Below, piece after piece: positions 8,309-17,774 of a stretch of DNA of 64,000 nucleotides. The notes below the pieces were generated by a model, which saw only the letters and a list, made by a program, of their open reading frames with translations, was not told the DNA's origin and searched no databases. Each line of letters begins with the position of its first letter. The stretch's first letter is position 1. Origin of the DNA: an uncultured Clostridium sp. (GTDB lineage Bacteria > Bacillota > Clostridia > Clostridiales > Clostridiaceae). The position numbers and the translations under genes are program-made. The DNA is taken from the NCBI GenBank assembly GCA_934755305.1, contig CAKVLD010000002.1:62001-126000 (forward strand), written 5' to 3'.

Positions 8309-9547
8309 TTAGGGATTAATTTCCATATACATAACTATAGCTTCTTCTCCAGAATAATTTTTATCTTTACTGTTACCTAAATAATCTTTACCAAACATAT
8401 CATATATACTTCCTCTTACATTAAATTCAGGCAACCTACCTACTATCTTACCATTTTTCATTAAATAAGCTGTTTGAACTGGTGATGAAAAAATCCCTTC
8501 ATCAGTACAATCTCCACCAGACATATTAGCTATATAAATTGCCTCTTTATCTCCTATAATTTCATTTAAAGTTTTATCTACATTCCCTATTGAAAATATA
8601 TTTTCAGTGTAATTTAAATTTGATACTGATGAAATTCCATCATAACTTGAAGATGCTGCTGCTGTATTAAGCATATTATATTTTTGAGCAGTCCTCTTAT
8701 CAGTAAATCCTAATTTAATTACACCTTTATCAATTATTTTTACTTTATCCTCATTAAGGGTACTCCCCTCTGAATCAAAAAATGGAACCATAATATTTTC
8801 ACTACTTCTATCTACATAAACAGTAAAATCTTTTGAAAAAACTTCTTTGCCTATTTTATCTTCAAATATTGATGCTTTACTACCTATCTTATTTCCATCT
8901 AATTCATTAATTACCTTACTTCCAACCTCAAAAAATCTTGTAACTATAGGAACCTTTTTACACTTTGGAAGCTCAACTTTATTCTTAAAATTTCCTATAG
9001 TTTCTTTTGCTAGCTTAATAAATCCTTCCTTATTAAAAGTTCTTCCTATATAACTAAGATCAGTATCAAAAATATTTACAGAATCCTTTTCTTTAACTAT
9101 TAATTCAATATTAAAGCATTTATCTATATTTTTATACTCTAATCCAGCATCATTTCTTAATATTATTTCCTTTTCAATCATCTTCATCTTATTACCAAAA
9201 ATAAAATCTGGATATTCATGTCTCAAAAACTGTAAAACTTCCTCTGAAACATTCAAAAATTCATTAGCCGACATTGTATCTTCTCTTAAATCTCTTGTTC
9301 TTTTTAAATCTTTACAAGGTTCAAACTTATACTCAATTTTATTTTTCAAATTATATTCTGCTTTTTTCCAAGTATCCATAGTTGCTTCCCCTAGGGTACC
9401 TGCTATTCCAATGTAACCATCTTTATATATCCTACATCCACTTTTAGTAATAACTCTTTTTTTAATTGAGTCTATCTTACTTTGAGTTACATTTAAAGAT
9501 ATTTCATTTATTTTATTTATATATAATTCTTTAATCAAATCTCTCAC
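8309..9547 (-). CDS. TldE/PmbA-family metallopeptidase subunit
   Basis: About 412 residues. It has the overall pattern of the PmbA/TldE partner of TldD: an N-terminal alpha-beta half and a C-terminal half with MSGGDCTDEGIFSSPVQTAYLMKNGKI, matching the family's conserved SGG...G.FS...YLI.NGKI pattern. It lacks the HExxxH zinc site, as usual for TldE. It overlaps functionally with tldD directly upstream (6-base spacing), forming the heterodimeric protease known to mature peptides or degrade unfolded peptides. Start is uncertain: TTG 9550 or GTG 9547, both close to AAAGG. No terminator follows it before the hisS promoter. Confidence 0.8.
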   Translation of the reverse strand: MRDLIKELYINKINEISLNVTQSKIDSIKKRVITKSGCRIYKDGYIGIAGTLGEATMDTWKKAEYNLKNKIEYKFEPCKDLKRTRDLREDTMSANEFLNVSEEVLQFLRHEYPDFIFGNKMKMIEKEIILRNDAGLEYKNIDKCFNIELIVKEKDSVNIFDTDLSYIGRTFNKEGFIKLAKETIGNFKNKVELPKCKKVPIVTRFFEVGSKVINELDGNKIGSKASIFEDKIGKEVFSKDFTVYVDRSSENIMVPFFDSEGSTLNEDKVKIIDKGVIKLGFTDKRTAQKYNMLNTAAASSSYDGISSVSNLNYTENIFSIGNVDKTLNEIIGDKEAIYIANMSGGDCTDEGIFSSPVQTAYLMKNGKIVGRLPEFNVRGSIYDMFGKDYLGNSKDKNYSGEEAIVMYMEINP

Positions 9548-9553
9548 CAACCT

Positions 9554-10891
9554 TTATTGAACATTAATTCCCTTTACACGTACATATGGGCCTCCAAACC
9601 CTACTGGCAAAGGCATTTGATCCATCTTTCCACAACCACCTGTTCCAAAAGACTCAATTTCAACCTTATTAGATACTGCATCAATTTCATTTAAAGTCTT
9701 CATAACATTACCTGTAATTACAGAAATCTTAACTGGCTCTGCTATCTTTCCATCTCTTATCATATAAGACCTAGCTGGTGCAATAGTAAATGTAGACATT
9801 CCTGAACCATATTTAATATCTTCTATATATATTCCTTCTTTAACACCTTCAAAAATCTCTTCCTTTGTTTGAGTTCCTGCTCCTATATATGTAGTAGTCA
9901 TTCTAACAATAGGTTCAAATTCAAAATTTAATGCTCGTGAGTTTCCTGTTAAATCTTCTTTTAAATTTCCTGCTGTATATGCACTGTGTAATCTTCCTGA
10001 AAGTATTCCATCCTTTATTAAATATGTTTCTTTTGATTTTGTTCCTTCATCATCATAAGGTACATATCCTGAACCTTCTAACTTTCCTGTATCTATAATA
10101 TTTAATATTGAAGAACCAACTTTACTTCCTATTGCCCATTCTTCAATCATTTTTTTGTCTCCTACCATAAAATCCGCTTCACTTTTATGTCCAAAACTTT
10201 CATGAGCAAAAACCCCTGCAGTAGTTGGTGATAATATGCATGTATATATTCCTGGCTTTACAGGTACTGAATTTTTAACAAAATCTATATCTTTTTTTAT
10301 ATTATCCTTAAAGAAATTATGTTTTCCATATAATTTTTCAAATTCTATTTCATATATATTAGTTTTATTGCTTTGAGACATTCCATTAACTAACAAGCTA
10401 TATCCTAAACATACATAAGCATTCTGAATATCAAATTTAATATTAGTTCCTTTACTTGAGAGTATTTCTTTAATTATATAAGTATCTTGATATTTTATTT
10501 CCGAATCTACTACTTCTTCAAATTCTTCTAATAAAGGTAGATAACTTTCTACAAGATTTATCTTATCTGAATTCTTAACATTTAAAATATTATTTTTAAC
10601 ATAGGATAAATCTTCACCCTTATTAACCTCAAATCTGCTTACTACTGGATTTACATAAATATCTTCATTTGGATTTGCTAATTTTGATAACTCGTTAATT
10701 TCTTCTTGGATATTTTCTATATTTGTAGTTGAACTATAATACCATCTAATCCCATCATATACACGTATAAAAGCACCTTTCTCTTCACTTAATTTATTTT
10801 CTTTTAAATTTCCATTTTCATATATTATATTAGTTCTATTTATTGTTTCTATTCTAACATCTGTGTACAAGTTTTTAGGAAAATTATACAT
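9554..10891 (-). CDS. TldD-family zinc metallopeptidase subunit
   Basis: 445 residues. The zinc-binding HExxxH is present as AHESFGHKSEAD (about residues 229-240), with the family C-terminal motif GTGGCGKMDQMPLPVG supplying the further cysteine ligand region. It is the catalytic partner of TldE, whose gene follows at once. In other bacteria TldD/TldE matures modified peptides or takes part in protein turnover; no peptide substrate gene is seen here. ATG 10891 follows GGAGTGAT. Confidence 0.88.
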   Translation of the reverse strand: MYNFPKNLYTDVRIETINRTNIIYENGNLKENKLSEEKGAFIRVYDGIRWYYSSTTNIENIQEEINELSKLANPNEDIYVNPVVSRFEVNKGEDLSYVKNNILNVKNSDKINLVESYLPLLEEFEEVVDSEIKYQDTYIIKEILSSKGTNIKFDIQNAYVCLGYSLLVNGMSQSNKTNIYEIEFEKLYGKHNFFKDNIKKDIDFVKNSVPVKPGIYTCILSPTTAGVFAHESFGHKSEADFMVGDKKMIEEWAIGSKVGSSILNIIDTGKLEGSGYVPYDDEGTKSKETYLIKDGILSGRLHSAYTAGNLKEDLTGNSRALNFEFEPIVRMTTTYIGAGTQTKEEIFEGVKEGIYIEDIKYGSGMSTFTIAPARSYMIRDGKIAEPVKISVITGNVMKTLNEIDAVSNKVEIESFGTGGCGKMDQMPLPVGFGGPYVRVKGINVQ

Positions 10892-10962
10892 TTAATCACT
10901 CCAATCTTCTTATTTATGGAAAATATATTCATGTTACAAATTATATAATAAATTCTTTTTAT

Positions 10963-10979
10963 TGTTAATTCCTCGTTAA
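10963..10979. promoter_or_regulatory. Weak candidate PhoP-box-like direct repeat upstream of glpQ
   Basis: TGTTAA (10963-10968) and CGTTAA (10974-10979) are spaced by 5 bases, the period of Gram-positive PhoP half-sites (TTAACA read on the other strand). The position between tldD and the phosphodiesterase gene makes it plausible, but only two half-sites are seen. Confidence 0.2.
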
Positions 10980-11093
10980 CCTTTCTTTATGCTTATTGTT
11001 TATTTATTTCTTTTTTGTTATTATCTTTCTCAGAAATATTTCTCTACGCCATATAGCTTTTAAAAGCTTTTTAAATCTTAGGAGGAACTTACT

Positions 11094-12188
11094 ATGAAGT
11101 TAACACATAAAAAAATTGCACTTATTTTATCTGTTGTTGTATCAATTACAACATTCCCATTAATATCTTGTGATAAAGGTACTTCTAAAACACAAAAAGA
11201 AGAAACCAAAGCTACAGACTCAAACAAAATAATAATTGCACATAGAGGTGCTTCTGGATATTTACCAGAACATACTTTAGAAGCTTACTCAATGGCTTAT
11301 GCTCAAGGAGCTGATTACATAGAAGCTGATGTTAATATTACTAAAGATGGAATCCCTATTGTAATGCATGATATCCACTTAGATACTAACACTAACGTTA
11401 ATAAAATTTTTCCTGATAGAAAGCGTGAAGATGGAAGATACTATATCGTTGATTTTACTTTAGATGAAATTAAACAACTTTCTGTATCTGAGCGTATTGA
11501 TTTAGAAACTGGAACTGTTGTTTTTGATAAGAGATTCCCTGCTGAAAAATCTCACTTTGAAGTTCCTACTTTAGCAGAAGAAATCGAATTAATTCAAGGC
11601 TTAAATAAAAGTACTGGAAGAAATGTAGGTATATGTCCTGAATTAAAATTTCCTGACTTCTATACTGAAAACGGATTTGATATAGGAAAAATCACTTTAG
11701 ATTTACTTACTGAATATGGATATAATAAAGAAGATGCTCTTTGTTATATACAATGTTTTGATTCTCCTTATTTAAAAAATTTCGTAGAAAAATCTAATCC
11801 AAAATGTAAAATAGTTCAATTAGTTGGAGATCAATCATGGGATGACTGTAAAAATAATGATGTTGCTCATATGCTTTCAACAGAAGGTTTAAAAGAAATT
11901 GCTAAATATGCTGATGCCCTTTCACCTTCTGTAGAAGAAATCTTTGACGAAAAAGGTGAAATGAAATTATCTGATCAAGTTTTAAATGAAAACTTAGTTG
12001 AAGATTCCCATAAAGCTAATCTTGAAGTTTATCCTTATACTGTACGAAAAGATAGCTTACCTTCTTATGTTAATACTGTTGAAGATCTTATTTCAAAACT
12101 GTTATTTGATGCAAATTGCGATGGATTATTCACAGATTTCACTGATATAGGAGTTAAGGTAAAAACAGAAGGTAAAGCACAAAAATAA
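11094..12188 (+). CDS. glpQ: Glycerophosphodiester phosphodiesterase lipoprotein (GlpQ-like)
   Basis: 364 residues. A signal peptide with lipobox LISC puts the mature N-terminus at Cys26, so it should be anchored on the outer face of the membrane. The GDPD catalytic motifs are present: AHRGASGYLPEHT (His and Arg), EADVNITKDGIPIVMHD (acidic metal ligands and second His) and CPELKFPDFY. It hydrolyses glycerophosphodiesters, from phospholipids or teichoic acid, to glycerol-3-phosphate and an alcohol. ATG 11094 follows AGGAGGAACTTACT. It is a single-gene unit with its own terminator. Confidence 0.93.
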   Translation: MKLTHKKIALILSVVVSITTFPLISCDKGTSKTQKEETKATDSNKIIIAHRGASGYLPEHTLEAYSMAYAQGADYIEADVNITKDGIPIVMHDIHLDTNTNVNKIFPDRKREDGRYYIVDFTLDEIKQLSVSERIDLETGTVVFDKRFPAEKSHFEVPTLAEEIELIQGLNKSTGRNVGICPELKFPDFYTENGFDIGKITLDLLTEYGYNKEDALCYIQCFDSPYLKNFVEKSNPKCKIVQLVGDQSWDDCKNNDVAHMLSTEGLKEIAKYADALSPSVEEIFDEKGEMKLSDQVLNENLVEDSHKANLEVYPYTVRKDSLPSYVNTVEDLISKLLFDANCDGLFTDFTDIGVKVKTEGKAQK

Positions 12189-12235
12189 TATAAATAATTG
12201 ACAATTTCATCTTTATATTAATCTAGAAATTAATA

Positions 12236-12277
12236 AAAGTTGTATTAAAATTAATTAAATAGCTTTAATACAACTTT
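12236..12277 (+). terminator. Intrinsic terminator after glpQ
   Basis: AAAGTTGTATTAAA (12236-12249) pairs perfectly with 12264-12277 around a 14-base AT-rich loop. Confidence 0.75.
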
Positions 12278-12302
12278 CCATTTCTAAAGATATATCCTCT
12301 CT

Positions 12303-12446
12303 TTATTTTTTATTCATTTTTTCACTACAGCTTTTACATATAGGTTCATGATGATCTGTATTTTTCGTGTTTACTTCATAATCTGATAAGCTTTTAAATT
12401 TATGACAAACCTTACATCTCTTAAGTGTTTTTGATCTTGCTGCCAT
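12303..12446 (-). CDS. Small zinc-ribbon-like protein, 47 residues
   Basis: A 47-codon frame with an excellent RBS (AGGAGGTG, 6 bases before ATG 12446). The peptide begins MAARSKTLKRCKVCHKFKSL and ends with CKSCSEKMNKK, giving two CxxC pairs spaced by about 23 residues, as in a rubredoxin-type or zinc-ribbon knuckle. It is basic and probably cytoplasmic. Function is unknown; nucleic-acid or protein binding is a guess. It sits alone between glpQ and thrS on the thrS strand. Confidence 0.7.
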   Translation of the reverse strand: MAARSKTLKRCKVCHKFKSLSDYEVNTKNTDHHEPICKSCSEKMNKK

Positions 12447-12540
12447 AAAAACACCTCCTTTAAGATAATATATTCATTATGTATATAAAATTAGAATTCA
12501 ATTATCCTAAATATTGATATAAGTTTTATGTTTTAAGAAT

Positions 12541-14451
12541 CTAAAGTTCTTTATTCTCAACCTCAAATTTAATTCTTCTAATTAATTCTTCTAATTTTAA
12601 AGTACCTTCATCTCCATTTTTTCTACTACGTAGTGAAATTGCTTTTTCATTTTCTTCTTTTTCACCAACTACAATAATATAAGGAACTCTTTCATTTCTA
12701 GTCTCTCTTATTTTATACCCTATCTTTTCACTTCTATAATCAATTTCTACCCTCATTTTATTTTTCTTTAATTCTGCTCTTACCTTTTCAGCATAATCAT
12801 TAAATTTATCAGATATAGGTAATATCTTAACTTGAACTGGAGCAAGCCATGTTGGAAATTTTCCAGCAAAGTGTTCAATTAATATTCCTATAAATCTTTC
12901 TATGCTACCAAAGATAACTCTATGAATAACTATTGGTCTATGCTTTTCTCCATCACTACCTATATACTCTAATTCAAATCTTTGTGGTAATTGAAAATCT
13001 AATTGGATTGTACCACATTGCCATGTTCTACCTATGCTATCTTCAAGATGGAAATCAATCTTAGGACCATAGAAAGCTCCGTCCCCTTCATTTATTACAT
13101 AATCTAAGTTCAATTCTTCTAAGGCACCTTTTAATGAATCTTCTGCTAAATTCCATTCTTCATCACTACCCATAGAATCTTCTGGTCTTGTAGATAATTC
13201 TATATGATACTTAAACCCAAACTTAGAATATACCTTATCAATAAGCTCTACTACTCCTTTAATTTCTGACTTTATTTGATCTGGCAACATAAATATATGA
13301 GCATCATCTTGAGTAAAAGCTCTAACTCTCATAAGCCCATGTAATGCTCCTGATAATTCATGTCTATGAACTCTTCCAAGTTCCCCAATTCTCATGGGAA
13401 AATCTCTATAAGAATGAGATTCTGACTTATATACTAACATTCCCCCAGGACAATTCATTGGTTTTAAAGCAAATTCTTCTTCATCTATCATAGAAGTATA
13501 CATATTTTCTTTATAATGATACCAATGTCCTGAAGTTTCCCATAACTTTTTATTAAGCATAATTGGTGTTTCCACTTCTACATAACCAGCTTCTAAGTGT
13601 AACTCTCTCCAAAATTCAATTAAGTTGTTCTTGAGAACTACTCCTTTGGGTAAGAAAAATGGAAATCCTGGTCCCTCTTCTGCAAAAGTAAATAACTTTA
13701 ATTCCTTACCAAGCTTTCTATGATCTCTTTTTTTAGCTTCTTCTAAGTTATGAAGATAAGTTTCTAAAGATGTCTTATCAGCAAAAGCTACACCATATAC
13801 TCTTTGAAGCATTTTATTTTTTTCACTCCCCCTCCAATATGCACCTGCTACTGTTGTAAGCTTAAAAGCTTTTACATATTTAGCAGATGGTATATGAGGC
13901 CCTCTACAAAGATCAATGTAATCTCCTTGCTTATATAAAGATATTTTTTCTCCCTCTGGTAGATCATTTATAAGTTCTAATTTGTAAGTTTCATTCTTTT
14001 CTTCCATGAGTCTTAAAGCCTCTTCTCTTGAAACATCAACTCTTTCAAACTTCAAATTTTCTCTAATTATATTATTCATTTCCTTTTCAATCTTTTGTAA
14101 ATCTTCCATTGATAAAGAAGTTTCTATATCGAAGTCATAGTAAAATCCATTTTCTATAGATGGTCCTATTGCAAGCTTTGCGTCTTTATATAATCTTTTT
14201 ACTGCTTGAGCCATTATATGTGATGTTGAATGTCTAAGTACTTCAATACCTTTTTCATCTTCAGCAGTAAAAATATTCACCTCATCATTTTCTTGTAATT
14301 TATAGCTTAGATCTACTAATCTATTATTTACTTCTCCTACTATTGCTTTCTTCCCTAAATTTCTACTAATAGAATTTGCAAGATCAAATACACTAGAATT
14401 CTCTTCTACTTCTTTTAATGATCCATCATTTAACTTTATTTTAATTCCCAT
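12541..14451 (-). CDS. thrS: Threonyl-tRNA synthetase
   Basis: 636 residues. Domains in order: TGS (about 1-62), editing/SAD domain with HSTSHIMAQAV (HxxxH zinc motif), class II core with RVHRHELSGALHGLMRVRAFTQDDAHIF region (motif 2, shown as VRAFTQDDAH), and a C-terminal anticodon-binding domain beginning near APVQVKILPI. It charges tRNA-Thr and edits Ser-tRNA. The start was set at ATG 14451 after AAAGGAAAG; a TTG-started extension to 14469 is less likely. Expression is controlled by the upstream T-box. Confidence 0.95.
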   Translation of the reverse strand: MGIKIKLNDGSLKEVEENSSVFDLANSISRNLGKKAIVGEVNNRLVDLSYKLQENDEVNIFTAEDEKGIEVLRHSTSHIMAQAVKRLYKDAKLAIGPSIENGFYYDFDIETSLSMEDLQKIEKEMNNIIRENLKFERVDVSREEALRLMEEKNETYKLELINDLPEGEKISLYKQGDYIDLCRGPHIPSAKYVKAFKLTTVAGAYWRGSEKNKMLQRVYGVAFADKTSLETYLHNLEEAKKRDHRKLGKELKLFTFAEEGPGFPFFLPKGVVLKNNLIEFWRELHLEAGYVEVETPIMLNKKLWETSGHWYHYKENMYTSMIDEEEFALKPMNCPGGMLVYKSESHSYRDFPMRIGELGRVHRHELSGALHGLMRVRAFTQDDAHIFMLPDQIKSEIKGVVELIDKVYSKFGFKYHIELSTRPEDSMGSDEEWNLAEDSLKGALEELNLDYVINEGDGAFYGPKIDFHLEDSIGRTWQCGTIQLDFQLPQRFELEYIGSDGEKHRPIVIHRVIFGSIERFIGILIEHFAGKFPTWLAPVQVKILPISDKFNDYAEKVRAELKKNKMRVEIDYRSEKIGYKIRETRNERVPYIIVVGEKEENEKAISLRSRKNGDEGTLKLEELIRRIKFEVENKEL

Positions 14452-14527
14452 TTCTATCTTTCCTTTCAAATCTTAATACTAAAAAAGTGGCTTCTCTGCT
14501 TTTCTAGTTTTTAAATTTCTATATATT

Positions 14528-14790
14528 AAAAAAGCATCCATCCCAATACTCTTTTGGGACGAATGCATATATCCGTGGTTCCACCCAAATTAAATTAAAA
14601 TAATTTAATTTGCTTATATATTTTAACGATTATTACCGATGGCATTTCACTAAAAATTTAGCTACTAAACCATAGCTCCAGGGTAGTTTTTCTTATAGTC
14701 ATATTTAGAAGTACTTACAGCCGGTGATACTCCCTCTCTTAAAACTGTATTCTATAATACTTTTCCCTATCATTGCTTTTTTCTATTAAG
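14528..14790 (-). promoter_or_regulatory. T-box leader of thrS
   Basis: The reverse strand carries a purine-rich stem I segment beginning near GCAATGATAGGGAAAA, then the conserved T-box sequence TGGGTGGAACCACGG (around 14586-14573) and a terminator formed by GCATTCGTCCCA and TGGGATGGATGC (14566-14534) followed by T6. This is the standard T-box architecture in which uncharged tRNA stabilises the antiterminator. The gene implies a threonine specifier; ACC or ACU triplets occur in stem I but I did not fold it to fix the specifier loop. Confidence 0.92.
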
Positions 14791-14823
14791 TTTAATATTG
14801 TGCGCACATAACTTTTATACATA

Positions 14824-14852
14824 ATTATACAACTATTACAACCATATGTAAA
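14824..14852 (-). promoter_or_regulatory. Promoter of the thrS T-box transcript
   Basis: On the reverse strand TTTACA (14852-14847) and TATAAT (14829-14824) are 17 bases apart, some 35 bases upstream of the T-box stem I. Confidence 0.7.
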
Positions 14853-14930
14853 TAAACTTAAATCATTTTATTTTCTCTATAAATGTGGTATTATCTACTA
14901 TGAATTTAAGATTAACTTTTAGGAGGGTTT

Positions 14931-16738
14931 ATTCAAATAATAACGTATTTAACTATTGGTTTTATATTAGCTTTAGCTAATTTTATTATCTTTGAAGATA
15001 ATAAAAAGATAACTACATTTATAAAAAGTTTATTAATATATATAATTGCTTTTAATATTATGTCATTATCTATTCTAAAATATGTACTAAAAAAGACACT
15101 AATACTTTTACCAGAATCTTATACTCCAGCATTATGCATCAAGTATACTGCATTTTCATTTATATTAGGATTTTTAGTTTTAATTTTAAAAGGTATTTTA
15201 AACTCTAAGATTCGTTTTGAAAAAATAGAATTTAAATTTACAAAGAAAGCCTTTTTCATAAAACTAGTTTCCATTATATTCTTTATAATTGGAGTAGTTT
15301 TTATATTTTTCTCAGATTGGTTTATAGATTACTTTGGACAAATTACTCCAGAACAATTTTTATTTAACCTAAAATCTCCGTTAAAAGGTACAAGCTCTGA
15401 TATGTCTACAGAAATTTTTAATACTCCTGTATTTGCTATAGTTTCTAGCACTATCTTATTTATACTATTCATAAGCTTTAGTTATGATATATATTTAAAG
15501 ATAAAAGATACAGAAAAAAAAGTATTATCCCAAAAAGTATTTAAAATAATTTCTAATGTACTAGCTTTATTAGTCCTTGTAGGAGGCGTTACATATGGAT
15601 TTAACAAACTAAGTCTAAAAAAAGTAATAAAAGAATATTTTGCAAATTCTACTTATTTTGAAGATAATTATGTTGATCCTAGAGAAACAGAACTTACTTT
15701 TCCAAGTAAGAAAAGAAACTTAATTCATATTTACTTAGAATCTATTGAAAGTTCATATTTATCAAAAGAACTTGGTGGATATATGGACGATAACTTAATG
15801 CCTGAACTAACTGAATTAGCAAAAGAAGGTATTCATTTTTCAAATACTGATACCTTTGGTGGAGCTAATCAAACTTACGGTTCTTCTTGGTCAGTTGCAG
15901 GTATGGTTAACATGAGTACTGGTATACCTTTAAAAATACCTATGGACGGTAATTCTTATGGTACTCAAGGATATTTCTTACCTGGTGCAGTAAACTTAGG
16001 AGACATCCTAGATGCTCAAGGATATAACCAAACTGTAATGTTTGGAGCTGATGCTGACTTTGGTGGATTAACTACTTTCTTCACTTCTCACGGTAACTAT
16101 AATATATTTGACGTTAAGGCTGCTAGAGATAAAGGGCTTATACCTAAAGATTATAATGTATGGTGGGGATTTGAGGATGAAAAACTATATAGCTTTGCTA
16201 AAGATGAATTAACAAGATTACATTCAGAAGGAAAACCATTCAACTTTACAATGGAAACTGCTGATACTCATTTTCCTGATGGCTATTTATCAGAAAAAAA
16301 TAATATAAATAAGTATTCATCACAATATGCTAATGTTATTGCATATTCAACTAAAGAAACTGTTGAGTTTATAAATTGGATTAAACAACAACCAGTATGG
16401 ACCAAAAATTCTTTGAAAACTTTGATCCATCTTATCGTAGAACTACTTTTAACTTAATACTTAATGCTCCAATAACTACTGATAACACTAAAAATAGAGA
16501 ATTTGCGCCTTTTGATATGTTTCCTACTATATTAGCTAGCTTAGGCGTAGATATTGAAGGTAATAAATTAGCTCTTGGTACTAATTTATTCTCTAATGAA
16601 AAAACTTTAATTGAAAAAGATGGAATAGATAATGTTAATGAACAATTAGAAAGTAATAGCAATTTCTTTAATGATGAATTTATAAATATAAGTAAAACTA
16701 GTGTTTTTGATAATAAACTAGTAAAATATAAAGAATAA
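14931..16738 (+). pseudogene. Broken LtaS-like sulfatase-family membrane phosphotransferase (lipoteichoic acid synthase type)
   Basis: The frame encodes an N-terminal membrane region with several hydrophobic segments and a sulfatase-fold extracellular domain with IHIYLESIESSYL (metal Glu), a NQTYGSSWSVAGMV nucleophile region and ETADTHFPDG. Two lesions are visible. First, coding sequence in frame runs back 43 codons above the first ATG (15060) to an AGGAGGG site, where the codon at the expected start position is ATT (14931), not ATG. Second, after KQQP (about 16391) the frame shifts: the continuation QKFFENFDPSYRRTTFN lies in another frame (from about 16397 to 16738), and the stretch that should carry the Gly-Asp-His metal motif between them is missing. 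The upstream frame ends at 16457. Intact relatives make glycerol-phosphate polymers or transfer lipid head groups. A sequencing error is less likely, since a block is missing. Confidence 0.8.
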
Positions 16739-16782
16739 AATTTAACAGGTGTTACATTTAGTTGTAACACCTGTTAAATTTT
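16737..16782. terminator. Bidirectional intrinsic terminator
   Basis: A perfect 20-base stem (16737-16756 with 16763-16782, core TTTAACAGGTGTTACA) with a 6-base loop lies between two convergent genes, the LtaS-like pseudogene and the TerC gene. Confidence 0.9.
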
Positions 16783-16788
16783 AATGAC

Positions 16789-17640
16789 TTATTTAGTTTT
16801 ATTAATATGTTTGTTATGACTATATCTATCTTTTCCTATAAGGGAAAGTAAAATACTCATAAGCATTATTATCATAATTATAAGAACTGAATTTGTAACC
16901 GAAATCTCAATTTTAAAAAATAAAGCTACAAGCTTCCATCCGGTAAACATTAATATTAACCCTACACCATATTTCATATATTTAAACATGTCATTCATTT
17001 TTGCCAAAATGTAATACATGCTTCTAAGACCAAGTATTGCAAAGATATTTGATGTATAAACTATAAAGGTATCAGTAGTAATTGAAAAAATAGCAGGTAT
17101 TGAATCTATAGCAAATACTACATCTGAGAATTCTATTACAACAAGAACTGCTAAAAGAGGAGTTGCATATAAAACTTTATTCTTTCTTATAAGAAACTTA
17201 TCTCCATAACATTCATTTGTAATAGGCATTATTTTTCTTAATATTTTAAATGCAAAATTATTTTGAACATTTATATTGTCTTCATAACCAAACAACATCT
17301 TTAATCCACTATATAATAAAACAATACCAAATATAGTTAATACAAAATGAAACTTATTTACTATATCAGCTCCAAGTAATATAAATATAAGTCTTAATAT
17401 CATTGCGCCTAAAACTCCAAATAATAATACTCTTTCCTGATATTCTTCTCTTATTTTAAAACTTGAAAATATCATTAAAAACAAAAATAAATTATCCAAA
17501 CTTAGAGACATTTCAACTATATATCCACCAAAATACTCTACAGCAGCAGTTTCACCTCTAGTAAAAAAAATATATATATTAAACAATAGGGCTAAGCTAA
17601 TCCAAAATATTAAAGTGCGCAAATGCTTTTGAGTCTTCAC
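16789..17640 (-). CDS. TerC/Alx-family membrane protein (probable metal exporter)
   Basis: 283 residues with about eight or nine membrane segments. The two family signatures with intramembrane acidic residues are present: EMSLSLDNLFLF and EFSDVVFAIDSIPAIF. Members export Mn2+ or serve metalation of secreted proteins, and some were named for tellurium resistance. Start is GTG 17640 after GGAGGTAAG. No Mn-sensing yybP-ykoY riboswitch is recognisable in the short upstream spacer. It follows selO on the same strand but a terminator separates them. Confidence 0.88.
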   Translation of the reverse strand: MKTQKHLRTLIFWISLALLFNIYIFFTRGETAAVEYFGGYIVEMSLSLDNLFLFLMIFSSFKIREEYQERVLLFGVLGAMILRLIFILLGADIVNKFHFVLTIFGIVLLYSGLKMLFGYEDNINVQNNFAFKILRKIMPITNECYGDKFLIRKNKVLYATPLLAVLVVIEFSDVVFAIDSIPAIFSITTDTFIVYTSNIFAILGLRSMYYILAKMNDMFKYMKYGVGLILMFTGWKLVALFFKIEISVTNSVLIIMIIMLMSILLSLIGKDRYSHNKHINKTK

Positions 17641-17693
17641 CTACAACTTACCTCCAAAATAAATTTACATAGTATATGTATATTCTTTTAAGC

Positions 17694-17749
17694 AAAAAAA
17701 ATCCCAAAACATAATATAACTTTATTAAGTAAATTATGTTTTGGGATTT
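17694..17749 (-). terminator. Intrinsic terminator of selO
   Basis: AAATCCCAAAACATAAT (17699-17715) pairs perfectly with 17733-17749; on the reverse strand the hairpin is followed by T8. Confidence 0.85.
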
Positions 17750-17774
17750 ATCTTTTAATAAATCACTTGAAATT

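Noticed and set aside
16432..16770. 112-codon reverse-strand frame over the end of the LtaS-like pseudogene
   Set aside because: It is antisense to recognisable sulfatase-domain sequence and to the terminator, so not a gene.
17641..17700. Mn-sensing yybP-ykoY riboswitch ahead of the TerC gene
   Set aside because: The spacer between the selO terminator and the start codon is under 60 bases and shows no such motif.
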